From Pyxidicoccus sp. MSG2 (GTDB lineage Bacteria > Myxococcota > Myxococcia > Myxococcales > Myxococcaceae): a stretch of DNA of 64,000 nt. The translations under genes were made by a program, and so were the position numbers. Positions 55,132-63,734 of this stretch are shown one piece after another; positions within the stretch are counted from its first letter, which is position 1, and every line of letters begins with the position of its first letter. The notes beneath the pieces are model-generated. The model searched no databases. It worked only from the letters and a program-made list of their open reading frames with translations, and had not been told where the DNA came from. The stretch spans positions 4,340,001 to 4,404,000 of the forward strand of contig NZ_JAPNKC010000001.1 in NCBI RefSeq assembly GCF_026626705.1. Reading direction: 5' to 3'.

Positions 55132-55734
55132 ATGAAGCGTCATGCCCAGGCCACGGAACGCAACCGGGAGCCCCTGCTCGCCGTCCTTCGCGAGGTGATG
55201 CCCGCCTCCGGCACGGTGCTGGAAATCGCCAGCGGTACCGGCCAGCACGCCGTCTTCTTCGCCCGTGCCTTCCCCGGCCTCCGCTGGCAGCCCACCGACA
55301 TGGAGCCCGAGTCACTGGAGAGCATCGCCGCGTGGCGCGCCGAGGAGCCCCTGCCCAATCTGGCGCCGCCGCTCGTGCTCGACGCGAGCAGCGATACGTG
55401 GCCGGTGACCTCGGCGGACGTCATCCTGAATGTGAACATGATTCACATCTCTCCCTGGGCCTCGTGCCAGGGGTTGATGCGCGGCGCGGGCCGGGTGCTC
55501 ACTCCGGGCGGGTGCCTCGTCATGTACGGCCCCTACTTCGTCGAGGGCCGCGAGACGGCGCCTGGCAACCTCGCCTTCGACGCCTCCCTGCGCGAGAGGA
55601 ACGCGGCGTGGGGCGTGCGCCAGCTCGGCGCCGTCACCGCCGAGGCCGCTCGCCACGGCCTGGAGCGCGAGCGCGTGGTGGACATGCCCAGCAACAACCT
55701 CACGCTCGTCTTCCGCAAGCGCCCGAGCCCCTGA
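55132..55734 (+). CDS. DUF938 SAM-dependent methyltransferase
   Basis: The protein has 200 residues. It begins HAQATERNREPLL, followed by SAM motif I VLEIASGTGQHAVFFARAFP, PTDMEPESLESIAAW, NVNMIHISPW, and GGCLVMYGPYFVEGRETAPGN, and ends MPSNNLTLVFRK. This is the full DUF938 pattern; members are small methyltransferases of unknown substrate. It lies 80 bp after the kinase gene on the same strand. A hairpin follows before the TonB-like gene. Confidence 0.9.
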   Translation: MKRHAQATERNREPLLAVLREVMPASGTVLEIASGTGQHAVFFARAFPGLRWQPTDMEPESLESIAAWRAEEPLPNLAPPLVLDASSDTWPVTSADVILNVNMIHISPWASCQGLMRGAGRVLTPGGCLVMYGPYFVEGRETAPGNLAFDASLRERNAAWGVRQLGAVTAEAARHGLERERVVDMPSNNLTLVFRKRPSP

Positions 55735-55847
55735 ACGGCCCTCCAGGGTACACCGGCCCCGGCAATGAAGCCCCGCTGACATCCGCCGGGAAAGAATGCG
55801 GACCGGCGCACATGGACTGAGGTCTCCCCCCCTTTACGGGGCCACCT

Positions 55848-55875
55848 GCCGCCACTAACACCAGGAGGTGGCGGC
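55848..55875 (+). terminator. Hairpin between DUF938 and TonB-like genes
   Basis: GCCGCCAC (55848-55855) and GTGGCGGC (55868-55875) form an 8-bp stem with a 12-nt loop, about 110 bp after the DUF938 stop and 41 bp before the next start. It could be a terminator or lie in the TonB leader. Confidence 0.4.
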
Positions 55876-55916
55876 CGGGCCGTCATGGCAACGAGGTGGA
55901 GAGGGGGAGGCATCCG

Positions 55917-56777
55917 ATGCCGGATTCAGGCGCGAAGGCCGGCGGCCACGAGGGCGCCCTGTTCGCCTCCGTCGTCCACTCCCGCGCGCGTCAGGCCCGG
56001 GACCGCCAGCGCGCTCTCTGGCTCCTGCCGCTCGCCCTCGGCTTCCACGCCCTGGTCCTCGTGGGCCTCACCACCGCCTGGCATGGAGACCCCGGGGCCA
56101 GGGCACACGCCACGGTCGACTCCGGGGACCTGGTGCTCCGGCTCGTCCCGGCGCCGCCTCCACCGCCCGCATCCACGGCGACCTCCGCCCCGTCCAACGT
56201 CGCCCGGAAGACGGTGGCGCGCCGGCCCCGCCCCTTCCCGAAGCCCACCCTCCCGACGCCCGGGCCCGCGCCTGTCGCGTCACCGACGCCTCCCGCCGAG
56301 GAAGCACCGCCGCCCACTCCGGACACCGCCGACAAAGGCGGCACCGACGTCGCGGCAGCGGCCCCCGCGGGCATGCCCGGCGGAATCGCGGGGGGCGTGG
56401 TGGGCGGCCTCGTGCGCGGCGTGCTGGGCGCCAGCAACCCGGGACTCGTCCTGTCACCGCCGCCGCGCCCCACCGAGCAGCAGCTCGCCACGTGGCGCGA
56501 GCAGTACTTCGAGACGATGTTTCGAGACCGCTTCGAGAACGTGCGCTACCCGCACCAGGCCGCCATGGCCGGCATCCAGGGCCGGCTCGTGGTGCGCATC
56601 TCCGTGGGTGCGCGGGGCCAGATTCTCGACCTGGGCGTGCTCGGCTACTGCCCGCACTACGTCCTCTGCGACGCCGCGATGAAGGCCGTGCGCGACGCCG
56701 CGCCCTTCCCGCCGCCACCGCCGGAGCTCGGCGGGCGCGTCACCGTGGAGCTGCCCTTCAACTACCACCTGCGCTGA
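55917..56777 (+). CDS. TonB-family energy transducer
   Basis: The protein has 286 residues. A cytoplasmic start is followed by one membrane helix (ALWLLPLALGFHALVLVGLTT, about 34-54, with the His-containing HALV pattern of TonB). A Pro-rich spacer (about 80-165) with many PP and PTP units and a Gly/Val hinge (MPGGIAGGVVGGLVRGV) follow. The C-terminal TonB domain (about 195-286) has PHQAAMAGIQGRLVVRISVG and ends PPPPPELGGRVTVELPFNY. It should carry proton-motive energy from an ExbB/ExbD complex to outer-membrane receptors. Its ExbB/D partner is not adjacent; two exbD-like genes lie 42 kb upstream. GGGAGG six bases before ATG 55917 selects the start. Confidence 0.86.
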   Translation: MPDSGAKAGGHEGALFASVVHSRARQARDRQRALWLLPLALGFHALVLVGLTTAWHGDPGARAHATVDSGDLVLRLVPAPPPPPASTATSAPSNVARKTVARRPRPFPKPTLPTPGPAPVASPTPPAEEAPPPTPDTADKGGTDVAAAAPAGMPGGIAGGVVGGLVRGVLGASNPGLVLSPPPRPTEQQLATWREQYFETMFRDRFENVRYPHQAAMAGIQGRLVVRISVGARGQILDLGVLGYCPHYVLCDAAMKAVRDAAPFPPPPPELGGRVTVELPFNYHLR

Positions 56778-56817
56778 AGGGGCTGGCCGCGCTGGAGCTC
56801 CACGGGGAAGTCCCATG

Positions 56818-58443
56818 TCACTGCTGGTGCCCGAGCGCCCCCGCGCCCTGGAGTGCGTGCCGTGCCCGCGCGTGCGCGAGGTTCCACTCGGGCCACGAGC
56901 CCTCGGCGGGCAGTCGCTCCTTGTACTGGAGCAGCAGCCCGGTCCGCCACCCCTGCGCCGGGGCCGTGTCACGCACCAATTCGGGCACCGCGTCCGAGGA
57001 GAGGCCGGAGAGGTAGCTCACGTCGGGGCCGCTCGAGTCGGTGGCGCGGGCGATGTTGAGGCGGACGATGAGCGCATCCGGGTTGACGGCATTCACCGCC
57101 ACCACCGCGCCCAGCGCCGTGACGAAGGCGCCGATGGCGAAGCGCTCGGGCCGCCACCACAGCGTCACCGCGCGCCACGTCAGCACCGCGCCCAGCGCGA
57201 ACATGAACACGTGCGTGAAGAGGCGCAGGCGCGTGTAGCCGAAGGCGTCCTCGTAGAGCGTCATGCGCTTCACCGCCGAGGCGACGATGACCACCGTGAG
57301 CGCCACCATCAGCGTGGCCCCCACGCGGAAGGCCCCCTGCGCCAGCGGAGACTCGCGGCGCGTCCACCGCGCCAGCGCCATGACGAGCCCCAGCGTCATC
57401 ATCGACACGAGCAGCAGCTCGAAGAAGCCGCGGCGCGCGTACTCCGCATAGGTGTAGCCCTCGGCCGGCGACGAGGCGCCGCCGATGAACAGGTACGCCA
57501 CCTGGAAGCCCGCGAAGACGAGGAAGAGCGCGTCCACGCCGAGGATGAGCGTGAGCGCCTCGGTGAGCCCCAGCCTCGGCACGGCCGGAGCAGCCTCCGC
57601 CTCGCCCCGCTCCTGGCCCCTGCGACGGCGCAGCGCGTGGCCCAGCGCCGCCGCCGCCACGCACGCGGAGAACCCCACCCCGAGCGCCCGGCCGATGGCG
57701 CTGCCGAACAGCGTCCACACGTCGACGTCGAAGAGCCGGTTCATGGCCCCGGCGAAGGCCGCGTCGGCGGACTGCAGGAGGACGCAGAAGACGAGCAGCA
57801 CCGGCAGGGCGATGAGCACCCCGCGCGCGAAGGGCAGCAGGCGCGGCGCATGCTCGCGCGCGGCCCGCAGGTCCACCGAGTCCCGGACGAGCGCGGGCGG
57901 GTACAGCAGGCCGCGGAAGGTGGCGGACAGCGCCACCAGCGGGTAGCCCAGCAGTCCCAGCCGCTGCACCCGGCCCGCCGCCCAGAAGTGCGTGAGCAGG
58001 AGCAGCAGCGCGGCCGAGGTCAGTAGATTTAGCGCCAGCAACCACGAACTGGCGCGCACCGCGACGAAGCCGGAGATGACGAGCAGCGGTGCCGCGAGCC
58101 ACGCGTTGGGCCGCGCCCGCTGCCAGCTCTCGCGCCCGCCGAGCAGCACGAGCGTCCCCAGCAGGGCCGTCACCACCAGCGGGAAGGACACGCCCCACAG
58201 GGGCCGGTCCAGCAGCACCTCCGCGAGGACACCCAGGCCCAGGGCCGCCGCCAGCGTGGCGCGCGGCGCACGGACGTTCGGCAGCAGCGGCGTGGAGGGA
58301 GCCGCCTGTCGGTACGACGCAATGGCCTCGCTGTCGTCGGGCGGGGCGCTCCTGGGGGGCATGGGCCGGAACGACGGCGCTCTCGACGGAGCGGAAGGGG
58401 GTGCCCCGAGGGGCGTGGAATCAGGCGGAACGAACGTGCTCAT
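56818..58443 (-). CDS. DUF4173 polytopic membrane protein
   Basis: The protein has 541 residues. The N-terminal ~55 residues are Pro/Ser-rich and cytoplasmic. About twelve hydrophobic segments follow. TYAEYARRGFFELLLV and RLRLFTHVFMFALGAVLTW are characteristic of the DUF4173/DUF4153 membrane proteins, whose function is unknown. The C-terminal ~90 residues are soluble, with NPDALIVRLNIARATDSSGPDVSYLSGLSSDAVPEL. GAGGTG eight bases before ATG 58443 supports the start; a longer form from 58485 is possible. It converges on the TonB gene with a 40-bp gap. Confidence 0.82.
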   Translation of the reverse strand: MSTFVPPDSTPLGAPPSAPSRAPSFRPMPPRSAPPDDSEAIASYRQAAPSTPLLPNVRAPRATLAAALGLGVLAEVLLDRPLWGVSFPLVVTALLGTLVLLGGRESWQRARPNAWLAAPLLVISGFVAVRASSWLLALNLLTSAALLLLLTHFWAAGRVQRLGLLGYPLVALSATFRGLLYPPALVRDSVDLRAAREHAPRLLPFARGVLIALPVLLVFCVLLQSADAAFAGAMNRLFDVDVWTLFGSAIGRALGVGFSACVAAAALGHALRRRRGQERGEAEAAPAVPRLGLTEALTLILGVDALFLVFAGFQVAYLFIGGASSPAEGYTYAEYARRGFFELLLVSMMTLGLVMALARWTRRESPLAQGAFRVGATLMVALTVVIVASAVKRMTLYEDAFGYTRLRLFTHVFMFALGAVLTWRAVTLWWRPERFAIGAFVTALGAVVAVNAVNPDALIVRLNIARATDSSGPDVSYLSGLSSDAVPELVRDTAPAQGWRTGLLLQYKERLPAEGSWPEWNLAHARARHALQGAGALGHQQ

Positions 58444-58594
58444 TGACGGCGCACCTCGGACTGGAGACGACTCCAGGATGCGCATGTCCCCGGCGCGAAG
58501 GGACGCGCCCGGGGTGAGCGGTCGCGCCCGGACGCCGGGCGGTCCGTCTCCTCCCGTGGCCGGCGCGCCCGCCACGCCGGTACGGCGGCGCGCG

Positions 58595-59002
58595 CTAGCC
58601 GGCGCGCATCCAGCCTTCGCGCTCCAGGAGGTCCGCCACGCGCGCGGCCACCTCGTCGCGGATGCGCTCCACCTGCTGCACCGAGCGGCCCTTCGGGTCC
58701 TCCAAGGGCCAGTCCTCGCGCTTCAGCCCCGGCACGTTGGGGCAGGCCTCACCGCAGCCCAGGGTGATGAGCCAGTGCGCGTCCTGCGCCAGCGCATCCG
58801 TCAGCAAGCGGGGTTTCGCATCTGCCAGGTCGATGCCGATCTCACGCATCGTCTCCAGCACCGCCGGGTGCAGATGCTCCGCGGGCTGCGTTCCCGCGGA
58901 CACGGCCCGCGCCTTGTCCGGGTCCGCCATCACATTGAAGAACGCCGCCGCCATCTGCGAGCGACCGGCGTTGTGCACACAGGCGAAGATGACCTTGTTC
59001 AT
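58595..59002 (-). CDS. arsC: Arsenate reductase, low-molecular-weight phosphatase fold
   Basis: The protein has 135 residues. The P-loop CVHNAGRS (Cys8-x5-Arg14) binds the oxyanion; the Asp of EDWPLEDP is the general acid. Cys83 and Cys87 in LGCGEACPN supply the further thiols that resolve the arsenylated intermediate in thioredoxin-linked ArsC, though the spacing is shorter than in S. aureus ArsC. It reduces arsenate to arsenite in the cytosol. No ars transporter or ArsR sensor lies nearby. GGAGGGGG precedes ATG 59002. It is divergent from the terC gene. Confidence 0.88.
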   Translation of the reverse strand: MNKVIFACVHNAGRSQMAAAFFNVMADPDKARAVSAGTQPAEHLHPAVLETMREIGIDLADAKPRLLTDALAQDAHWLITLGCGEACPNVPGLKREDWPLEDPKGRSVQQVERIRDEVAARVADLLEREGWMRAG

Positions 59003-59306
59003 CTCACTACCCCCTCCACTTCCTGCACATCTGCGCGCCCCTCCCCGCACGCAATGTCTGGTTGATGCCGCCCCCCACGGGCGGCGTGCCGCGTGAGGCT
59101 GTCACATCTGGCGGTCGGATGCTCGCGAAGAGAGCCGGCGAGCCCCTGCCTGCCCGCCCGTGTCTGCCTTTACGCAGTCCGTCATGGATGCCCGCCGACG
59201 CCCGCCTGCCCCGGGGGCGGGGTGACGATGCCCCTACCGTTCCCCACCTGCGAGTCGGAGCGCCGGAGGCTGGCCGCCCGGGGAGATGCATAGGTTGGAC
59301 GGAGCC
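59003..59306. other. 304-bp divergent gap between arsC and terC
   Basis: The gap has a small GCCGCC/GGCGGC hairpin near 59070-59085 and GC-rich sequence. Some terC/alx genes carry a yybP-ykoY manganese riboswitch upstream; I looked for its conserved paired loops and saw none. No gene is evident. Confidence 0.5.
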
Positions 59307-60281
59307 ATGCACCACATTCCCACATGGATATGGGCGGTCTTCTGGGCGGTGGTGCTCGTGCTCATCGTCGTGGACCTGATTGCCCACCGCGGGCGCCATG
59401 GCGAGTCCCACCGGGCCGCCATCATCTGGAGCGGCGTGTGGATTTCCGCGGGGCTGCTCTTCAACGTGCTCGTCTGGCGCGTCTTCGGCGCGCGCGCGGC
59501 GCAGGAGTACCTGGCGGCGTACTTCATCGAGAAGAGCCTCAGCCTCGACAACGTCTTCGTCTTCCTCGTCATCTTCCGCAGCCTGGGCATCCCCCCGCGG
59601 GCCCAGCACAACGTGCTCTTCCTGGGCATCTTCGGCGCACTCGTCTTCCGCGCCCTCTTCATCTTCCTGGGCGCGGCGGCGCTGGAGCGCTGGAGCTGGG
59701 TGGCCTACGTCTTCGGCGGCATCCTCCTCGTCACCGCCTGGCGCGTGTTCCGCGAGGACCCGGCCCAGCAGCAGGAGAACAAGGCGGTGAGCTGGCTCGC
59801 GCACCGGCTGCCGGTGACGCAGGAGGTGCATGAGAAGAAGTTCTTCGTCCGGCTCGCGGACGGCCGGCGCGTGGCCACGCCGCTGCTGCTGGCGCTGATG
59901 GGCCTGGAGCTGACGGACATCCTCTTCGCCGTGGACTCGGTGCCCGCCGCCTTCGCGGTGACGCAGGACACCTTCATCCTCTACAGCTCCAACGCCTTCG
60001 CCATCCTCGGCCTGCGGGCGCTGTACCTGCTGCTGTCCGGCGCCGTGGGGCAGCTGCGCTACCTCCACTACGGGCTGGCCGGCGTGCTGGCCTTCGCGGG
60101 ACTGAAGATGGTGCTGGAGCCGTGGCTCCACGTCTCGCCACTGGTGTCCGTGGGCATCATCGTCGTGCTCATCGGCGCGGCGGTGTGGGCCAGCCTGCGC
60201 GCCCGGCGACGGGAGGCGCCAGGCCCGAAGCAGGAGCGGGAGCATCGCGAGCCCAGGCACCCCACCGAGGCGGAGGCCTGA
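59307..60281 (+). CDS. TerC/Alx-family integral membrane protein
   Basis: The protein has 324 residues with about nine helices. AYFIEKSLSLDNVFVFLVIF and LTDILFAVDSVPAAFAVTQD carry the two conserved acidic intramembrane motifs of the family, and FILYSSNAFAILGLRALYLL follows. Homologues (Alx, TerC, MeeF/MeeY) export or load manganese onto exported enzymes and affect tellurite resistance. The C-terminus is a short charged tail. Two starts are possible: 59286 has GGGGAG immediately before it with no spacing, while 59307 has GGACGG five bases upstream; I chose the latter. Confidence 0.88.
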   Translation: MHHIPTWIWAVFWAVVLVLIVVDLIAHRGRHGESHRAAIIWSGVWISAGLLFNVLVWRVFGARAAQEYLAAYFIEKSLSLDNVFVFLVIFRSLGIPPRAQHNVLFLGIFGALVFRALFIFLGAAALERWSWVAYVFGGILLVTAWRVFREDPAQQQENKAVSWLAHRLPVTQEVHEKKFFVRLADGRRVATPLLLALMGLELTDILFAVDSVPAAFAVTQDTFILYSSNAFAILGLRALYLLLSGAVGQLRYLHYGLAGVLAFAGLKMVLEPWLHVSPLVSVGIIVVLIGAAVWASLRARRREAPGPKQEREHREPRHPTEAEA

Positions 60282-60304
60282 GCCCGGCGCGCCCGTGACG
60301 ACTG

Positions 60305-61153
60305 TCAGTCCTCGTCCTGCGCGCTCGCGCCCGGCTGCGCGTCCGTGCCGGAGCCGCCCAGCAGGAAGGTGTCGAAGGCGGAGCTGGCCATCGCCTGCAC
60401 CTGCTGGTCGTACGTCTTCAGCAGTGCCACGTTGGCGGCCGCCACCTTCCGGCCCTCGGCGGACAGGTTGCCCAGGCCCGGGTTCGCCTCACCCTTCTCC
60501 ATGGCCTCGATGGCGGCGCGCAGGTGCGTCTGCGCCTCCTCCGTCTGGGTGCGCTCCTCCTCGGAGAGCGAGTCGCCCTCCAGCTTCTCGTCCAGCGCGG
60601 CCAGCTGCTTCTCCATCGCCTCGCGGCTCTGCTTCAGCGCCCCCTGGGCCTGCTCCATGCCGTCCGCCATCAGCGAGGTGTAGACGGTGGAGGTGATGGT
60701 CTGGAACTCGGCGGGCGACATGTTGTGCTTCTTCAGGCCCTCGAGGTACGCGGCGCGCACGTCCACCGTCATGGCCATCATGATGTTGGCGGCATCCATG
60801 GCGGCGCCGAAGTTGGGGTTCTTCTTGTTGTCCGCCCCGCCGTGCTCCTTCTCGAAGGCGTCGGCCTTCTGCTCCATCGCCTTGAACGCCGGCAGCGCCC
60901 CCTCGCGCACGGCGAAGTAGGTCTCCAGCCGCTTCGCGTCCAGCGCGAGCACCTCACCCTCCGCGGGCGCCTGGAAGCCGAAGCTCTGGTTGAGCTTCGC
61001 CAGCTCCTCTTCCTGGGCGGCAATCTTCTGTCCGGCCTCGAAGGTGCCGCCGAACGTGTTCTTCGCCCACAGGCCACCAGCCACCAGCAGGCCCACGCCC
61101 ACCAGGATGATGAGACCGCACCCAACGCCCACGCCGATGAGGACCTTCTTCAT
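60305..61153 (-). CDS. Membrane-anchored helical protein of unknown function
   Basis: The protein has 282 residues with one N-terminal helix (VLIGVGVGCGLIILVGVGLLVAGGLW, about 4-29). The rest is helical and extracytoplasmic: NTFGGTFEAGQKIAAQEEELAKLNQSFGF, KRLETYFAVREGALPAFKAMEQKADAFEKE, and a long coiled-coil-like stretch (GALKQSREAMEKQLAALDEKLEGDSLSEEE, near 180-210). The tail is acidic. I recognise no family. GGAGGGG four bases before ATG 61153 fixes the start rather than the ATG four codons earlier. It may share a transcript with the histidine kinase upstream (93-bp gap). Confidence 0.68.
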   Translation of the reverse strand: MKKVLIGVGVGCGLIILVGVGLLVAGGLWAKNTFGGTFEAGQKIAAQEEELAKLNQSFGFQAPAEGEVLALDAKRLETYFAVREGALPAFKAMEQKADAFEKEHGGADNKKNPNFGAAMDAANIMMAMTVDVRAAYLEGLKKHNMSPAEFQTITSTVYTSLMADGMEQAQGALKQSREAMEKQLAALDEKLEGDSLSEEERTQTEEAQTHLRAAIEAMEKGEANPGLGNLSAEGRKVAAANVALLKTYDQQVQAMASSAFDTFLLGGSGTDAQPGASAQDED

Positions 61154-61246
61154 GAACCCCTCCACGAGAAATGCACCGTGTCGCCCCCGTGCTAGCCGGG
61201 CAGGCCCTCGGGGTGCAAGGGCCCTCCGCTCCCCGGAGCGCGCCAG

Positions 61247-63523
61247 CTAGGCGCTCGCGTGGGGAACGTCCGGCGCCGCGACTTCCCGCCCGAGCAGGCG
61301 AGGCAGGCGCACCAGGAAGGTGGTGCCCTCGTGCGGGTTGGAGCGGACGCGGAGTCCCCCGCCGTGCGCGTCCACGATGTGCTTCACGATGAACAGGCCC
61401 AGCCCCAGGCCCCGGCTGTCGCGCGCTTCCTTGCGCTCGGCGCGCTTCATCGGTTCGAACAGGCGCGTGCGCAGCTCGGAGGGAATGGGCGGCCCCAGGT
61501 TGTGGACCGCCAGCGCCACCGCCCTGTGCGTGCCGTGCGTGCGCACCCGCACGGGCCCCTGCTCCATGCTGTGGTGGATGGCGTTGTTCACCAGGTTGGT
61601 GATGACCTGCGCCAGCCGGTCCGGGTCCCACAGGCCGCGACCGTCGCCGCTGCACTCGATGACCAGCCGTCGCTCCGGGTTGGCGAGCTGCACCTCGTCC
61701 ACCACCTGCCGGGTCAGCTCGTGCAAATCGAGCGAGCGGGGCTGCATGGGGATGCCGCCGCCCAGGCGCGCCTGGGTGAAGTCCAGCACGTCGCGCAGCA
61801 TGCGCGTGGCGCGCTCGGCGCTGGAGAGGATGCGGCCGATGACCTTGCGCTGCCACTCGTCCAGGTTCTCCTTCCGCAGCAGCGTGGTGGTGGCCATGGT
61901 GATGGCGGAGATGGGGTTGCGCAAATCGTGGCTGACGATGCCGATGAGCAACTGCTCGAACTCCGCCCGGCGCTTCGCCTCCAGCTCCGCGGCACGCCGC
62001 TCGGTGATGTCCTGCATGGCGCCCACCATGCGCACCGCGCGGCCCGCGACGTCGCGAATCACCTGGCCCCGGTCCGAGATGACGGCCCACGTCCCGTCCC
62101 CGCGCAGGAAGCGATACTCGTCGGCCCAGTGGCTGTCGCCATCGTCGATGACGGCCTGCATTTCCCGGCTCACCCGCTCGCGGTCCTCGGGGTGGATGCG
62201 CCGCGTCCATGCGTCGATGTCCAACGACTGGTGGGGCTGCAGGCGGAACTGCCTGGCGGCCAGCTCGCTCCACTCGATGTGGCCGGTGCCGAGCTCCCAG
62301 TCGTAGATGACGTCGCTGGTGGCCTGGGTGGCCAGGCGGTAGCGCATCTCCGACTGGCGGAGCACCTCCTGCGCGCGGTGCCGCTCGGTGATGTCGAGCG
62401 ACACGCCCGCCACGCTCGCCACCCCGCCGTCGGGCCCCAGCACGGGGGAGACGCGCGTCAGGAACCAGGAGCCGCCCATCTCCAGCTCCAGGGCGAAGCA
62501 CTCTCCGGCCTGCGCGCGACGGGTGGCCTCGATGAGGTCCGGCCGGTCCGCGTACACCTCGAAGATGTTGCGGCCCACGAGCTGGCTGCCATCCACCCCG
62601 ACGACCCGCAGCCCCTCGCCCTCGCAGAGGGTGATGATGCCCTTCGCATCCGAGGCCCAGATGATGATGGGCAGCTGGGTGATGATGCGACTCAGGTGCT
62701 CGCGGGCCTCATCGCGCTCGCGCCCGGCGCGCCGCACCTCGGTGACGTCCGTGGAGATGCCGCAGATGGCCGCCACGCCGCCCGCTGCGTCCGGCAGCGG
62801 GAACTTGACCGACTGGAAGATGTGCGGCCCGTCCGGCTGGAGCTGGTGCTCGTCGGTGACGAGCGTCTGCCCGGTGGCGAGCACCTGCCGGTCGCTGAGC
62901 TCGCAGACCTCCGCCAGGTCGGGCGGCAACATCTCCTGGTCCGTGTGGCCCACCACGTCGCCTCGGGACTTCCCGAGGTTCTGCGCGAAGGTGTGGTTGA
63001 TGAAGAGATAGCGGCCCCGCGTGTCCTTGGCGTAGATGGCGGCCGGCGCGTGGTCGAGGATGCCGAGCAGCGTCGACTCGGTGGCCCGCAGTCCCCGCTC
63101 CTGCTCGCGGCCATACTGCGCCACCGCGTCCGCCAGCCCCACGTCGAGTGCCTGGTTGAGCATGCGCAGCCCGGACAGCTCCGGCAGCCAGCCCGCCTCC
63201 TCCAGCACCTCGAGGATGGCGTCGCGCAAGAGGCCGAACTCCCGCACCAGCGTGCCGGCGTCCACGCCCGCCTGGTAGCGCTCGCGGCCGAGCCGGCCAC
63301 CAAAGGCCCGGGCCCTCTCCAGGTCCAACGCCACGTGCGCCCCGCGCAGCAGGTCCACCAGCGAATCCACCAGGCCGGGCGGTCCGCGCACCCAGGCCAC
63401 CCGTGGCGGCGACCCCTCCCCGAGCACCTCGCCCACTCGCAGTTCCCAGCGCCGGAGGATGTCCTGCCTCCGCGCCTCCAGCAGGTCCGGGAGTCGGCAC
63501 GACGGTGTGGCGCAGGGGGTCAT
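61247..63523 (-). CDS. Multi-PAS sensor histidine kinase with RsbRD-like N-terminus
   Basis: This soluble kinase has 758 residues. About 10-150 is an RsbRD/RsbR_N-like helical sensor (LLEARRQDILRRWELRVGEVLG, FGRLGRERYQAG-like, REFGLLRDAILEVL). Four PAS/PAC modules follow to about residue 510: NHTFAQNLGKSRGDVVGHTD, RNIFEVYADRP, WELGTGHIEWSELAARQF and VRMVGAMQDITERRAAE. HisKA has its phospho-acceptor in GIVSHDLRNPISAI. HATPase shows NLVNNAIHHS and RGLGLGLFIVKHIV; the G1 box reads VHNLGPPIP instead of D-x-G-x-G, as in several kinases of this subfamily. No response regulator is adjacent. GGGGAGG precedes ATG 63523. Confidence 0.87.
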   Translation of the reverse strand: MTPCATPSCRLPDLLEARRQDILRRWELRVGEVLGEGSPPRVAWVRGPPGLVDSLVDLLRGAHVALDLERARAFGGRLGRERYQAGVDAGTLVREFGLLRDAILEVLEEAGWLPELSGLRMLNQALDVGLADAVAQYGREQERGLRATESTLLGILDHAPAAIYAKDTRGRYLFINHTFAQNLGKSRGDVVGHTDQEMLPPDLAEVCELSDRQVLATGQTLVTDEHQLQPDGPHIFQSVKFPLPDAAGGVAAICGISTDVTEVRRAGRERDEAREHLSRIITQLPIIIWASDAKGIITLCEGEGLRVVGVDGSQLVGRNIFEVYADRPDLIEATRRAQAGECFALELEMGGSWFLTRVSPVLGPDGGVASVAGVSLDITERHRAQEVLRQSEMRYRLATQATSDVIYDWELGTGHIEWSELAARQFRLQPHQSLDIDAWTRRIHPEDRERVSREMQAVIDDGDSHWADEYRFLRGDGTWAVISDRGQVIRDVAGRAVRMVGAMQDITERRAAELEAKRRAEFEQLLIGIVSHDLRNPISAITMATTTLLRKENLDEWQRKVIGRILSSAERATRMLRDVLDFTQARLGGGIPMQPRSLDLHELTRQVVDEVQLANPERRLVIECSGDGRGLWDPDRLAQVITNLVNNAIHHSMEQGPVRVRTHGTHRAVALAVHNLGPPIPSELRTRLFEPMKRAERKEARDSRGLGLGLFIVKHIVDAHGGGLRVRSNPHEGTTFLVRLPRLLGREVAAPDVPHASA

Positions 63524-63734
63524 GCAAGCGCCTCCCCTTCGGGAACCCCGAGTGGGGACACGCCCACATTCCCTCGCGAGGAGGTGGGCTTCCTGAATGG
63601 ATGAGCGGGGGACATGGGGCTCCCCCATTGGATACGTCCGCCAGTGCATGGGGGCTGCCCACCCGCACATCGGGCCCGAGTGATGCCCCGCCCGGGAGGC
63701 GGCCACGGGTGCGCCCCCCGTGCCGGGCAGACGC

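Noticed and set aside
59003-59306. yybP-ykoY manganese riboswitch before terC
   Set aside because: Checked because homologous genes often have one; the conserved loop sequences are not visible.
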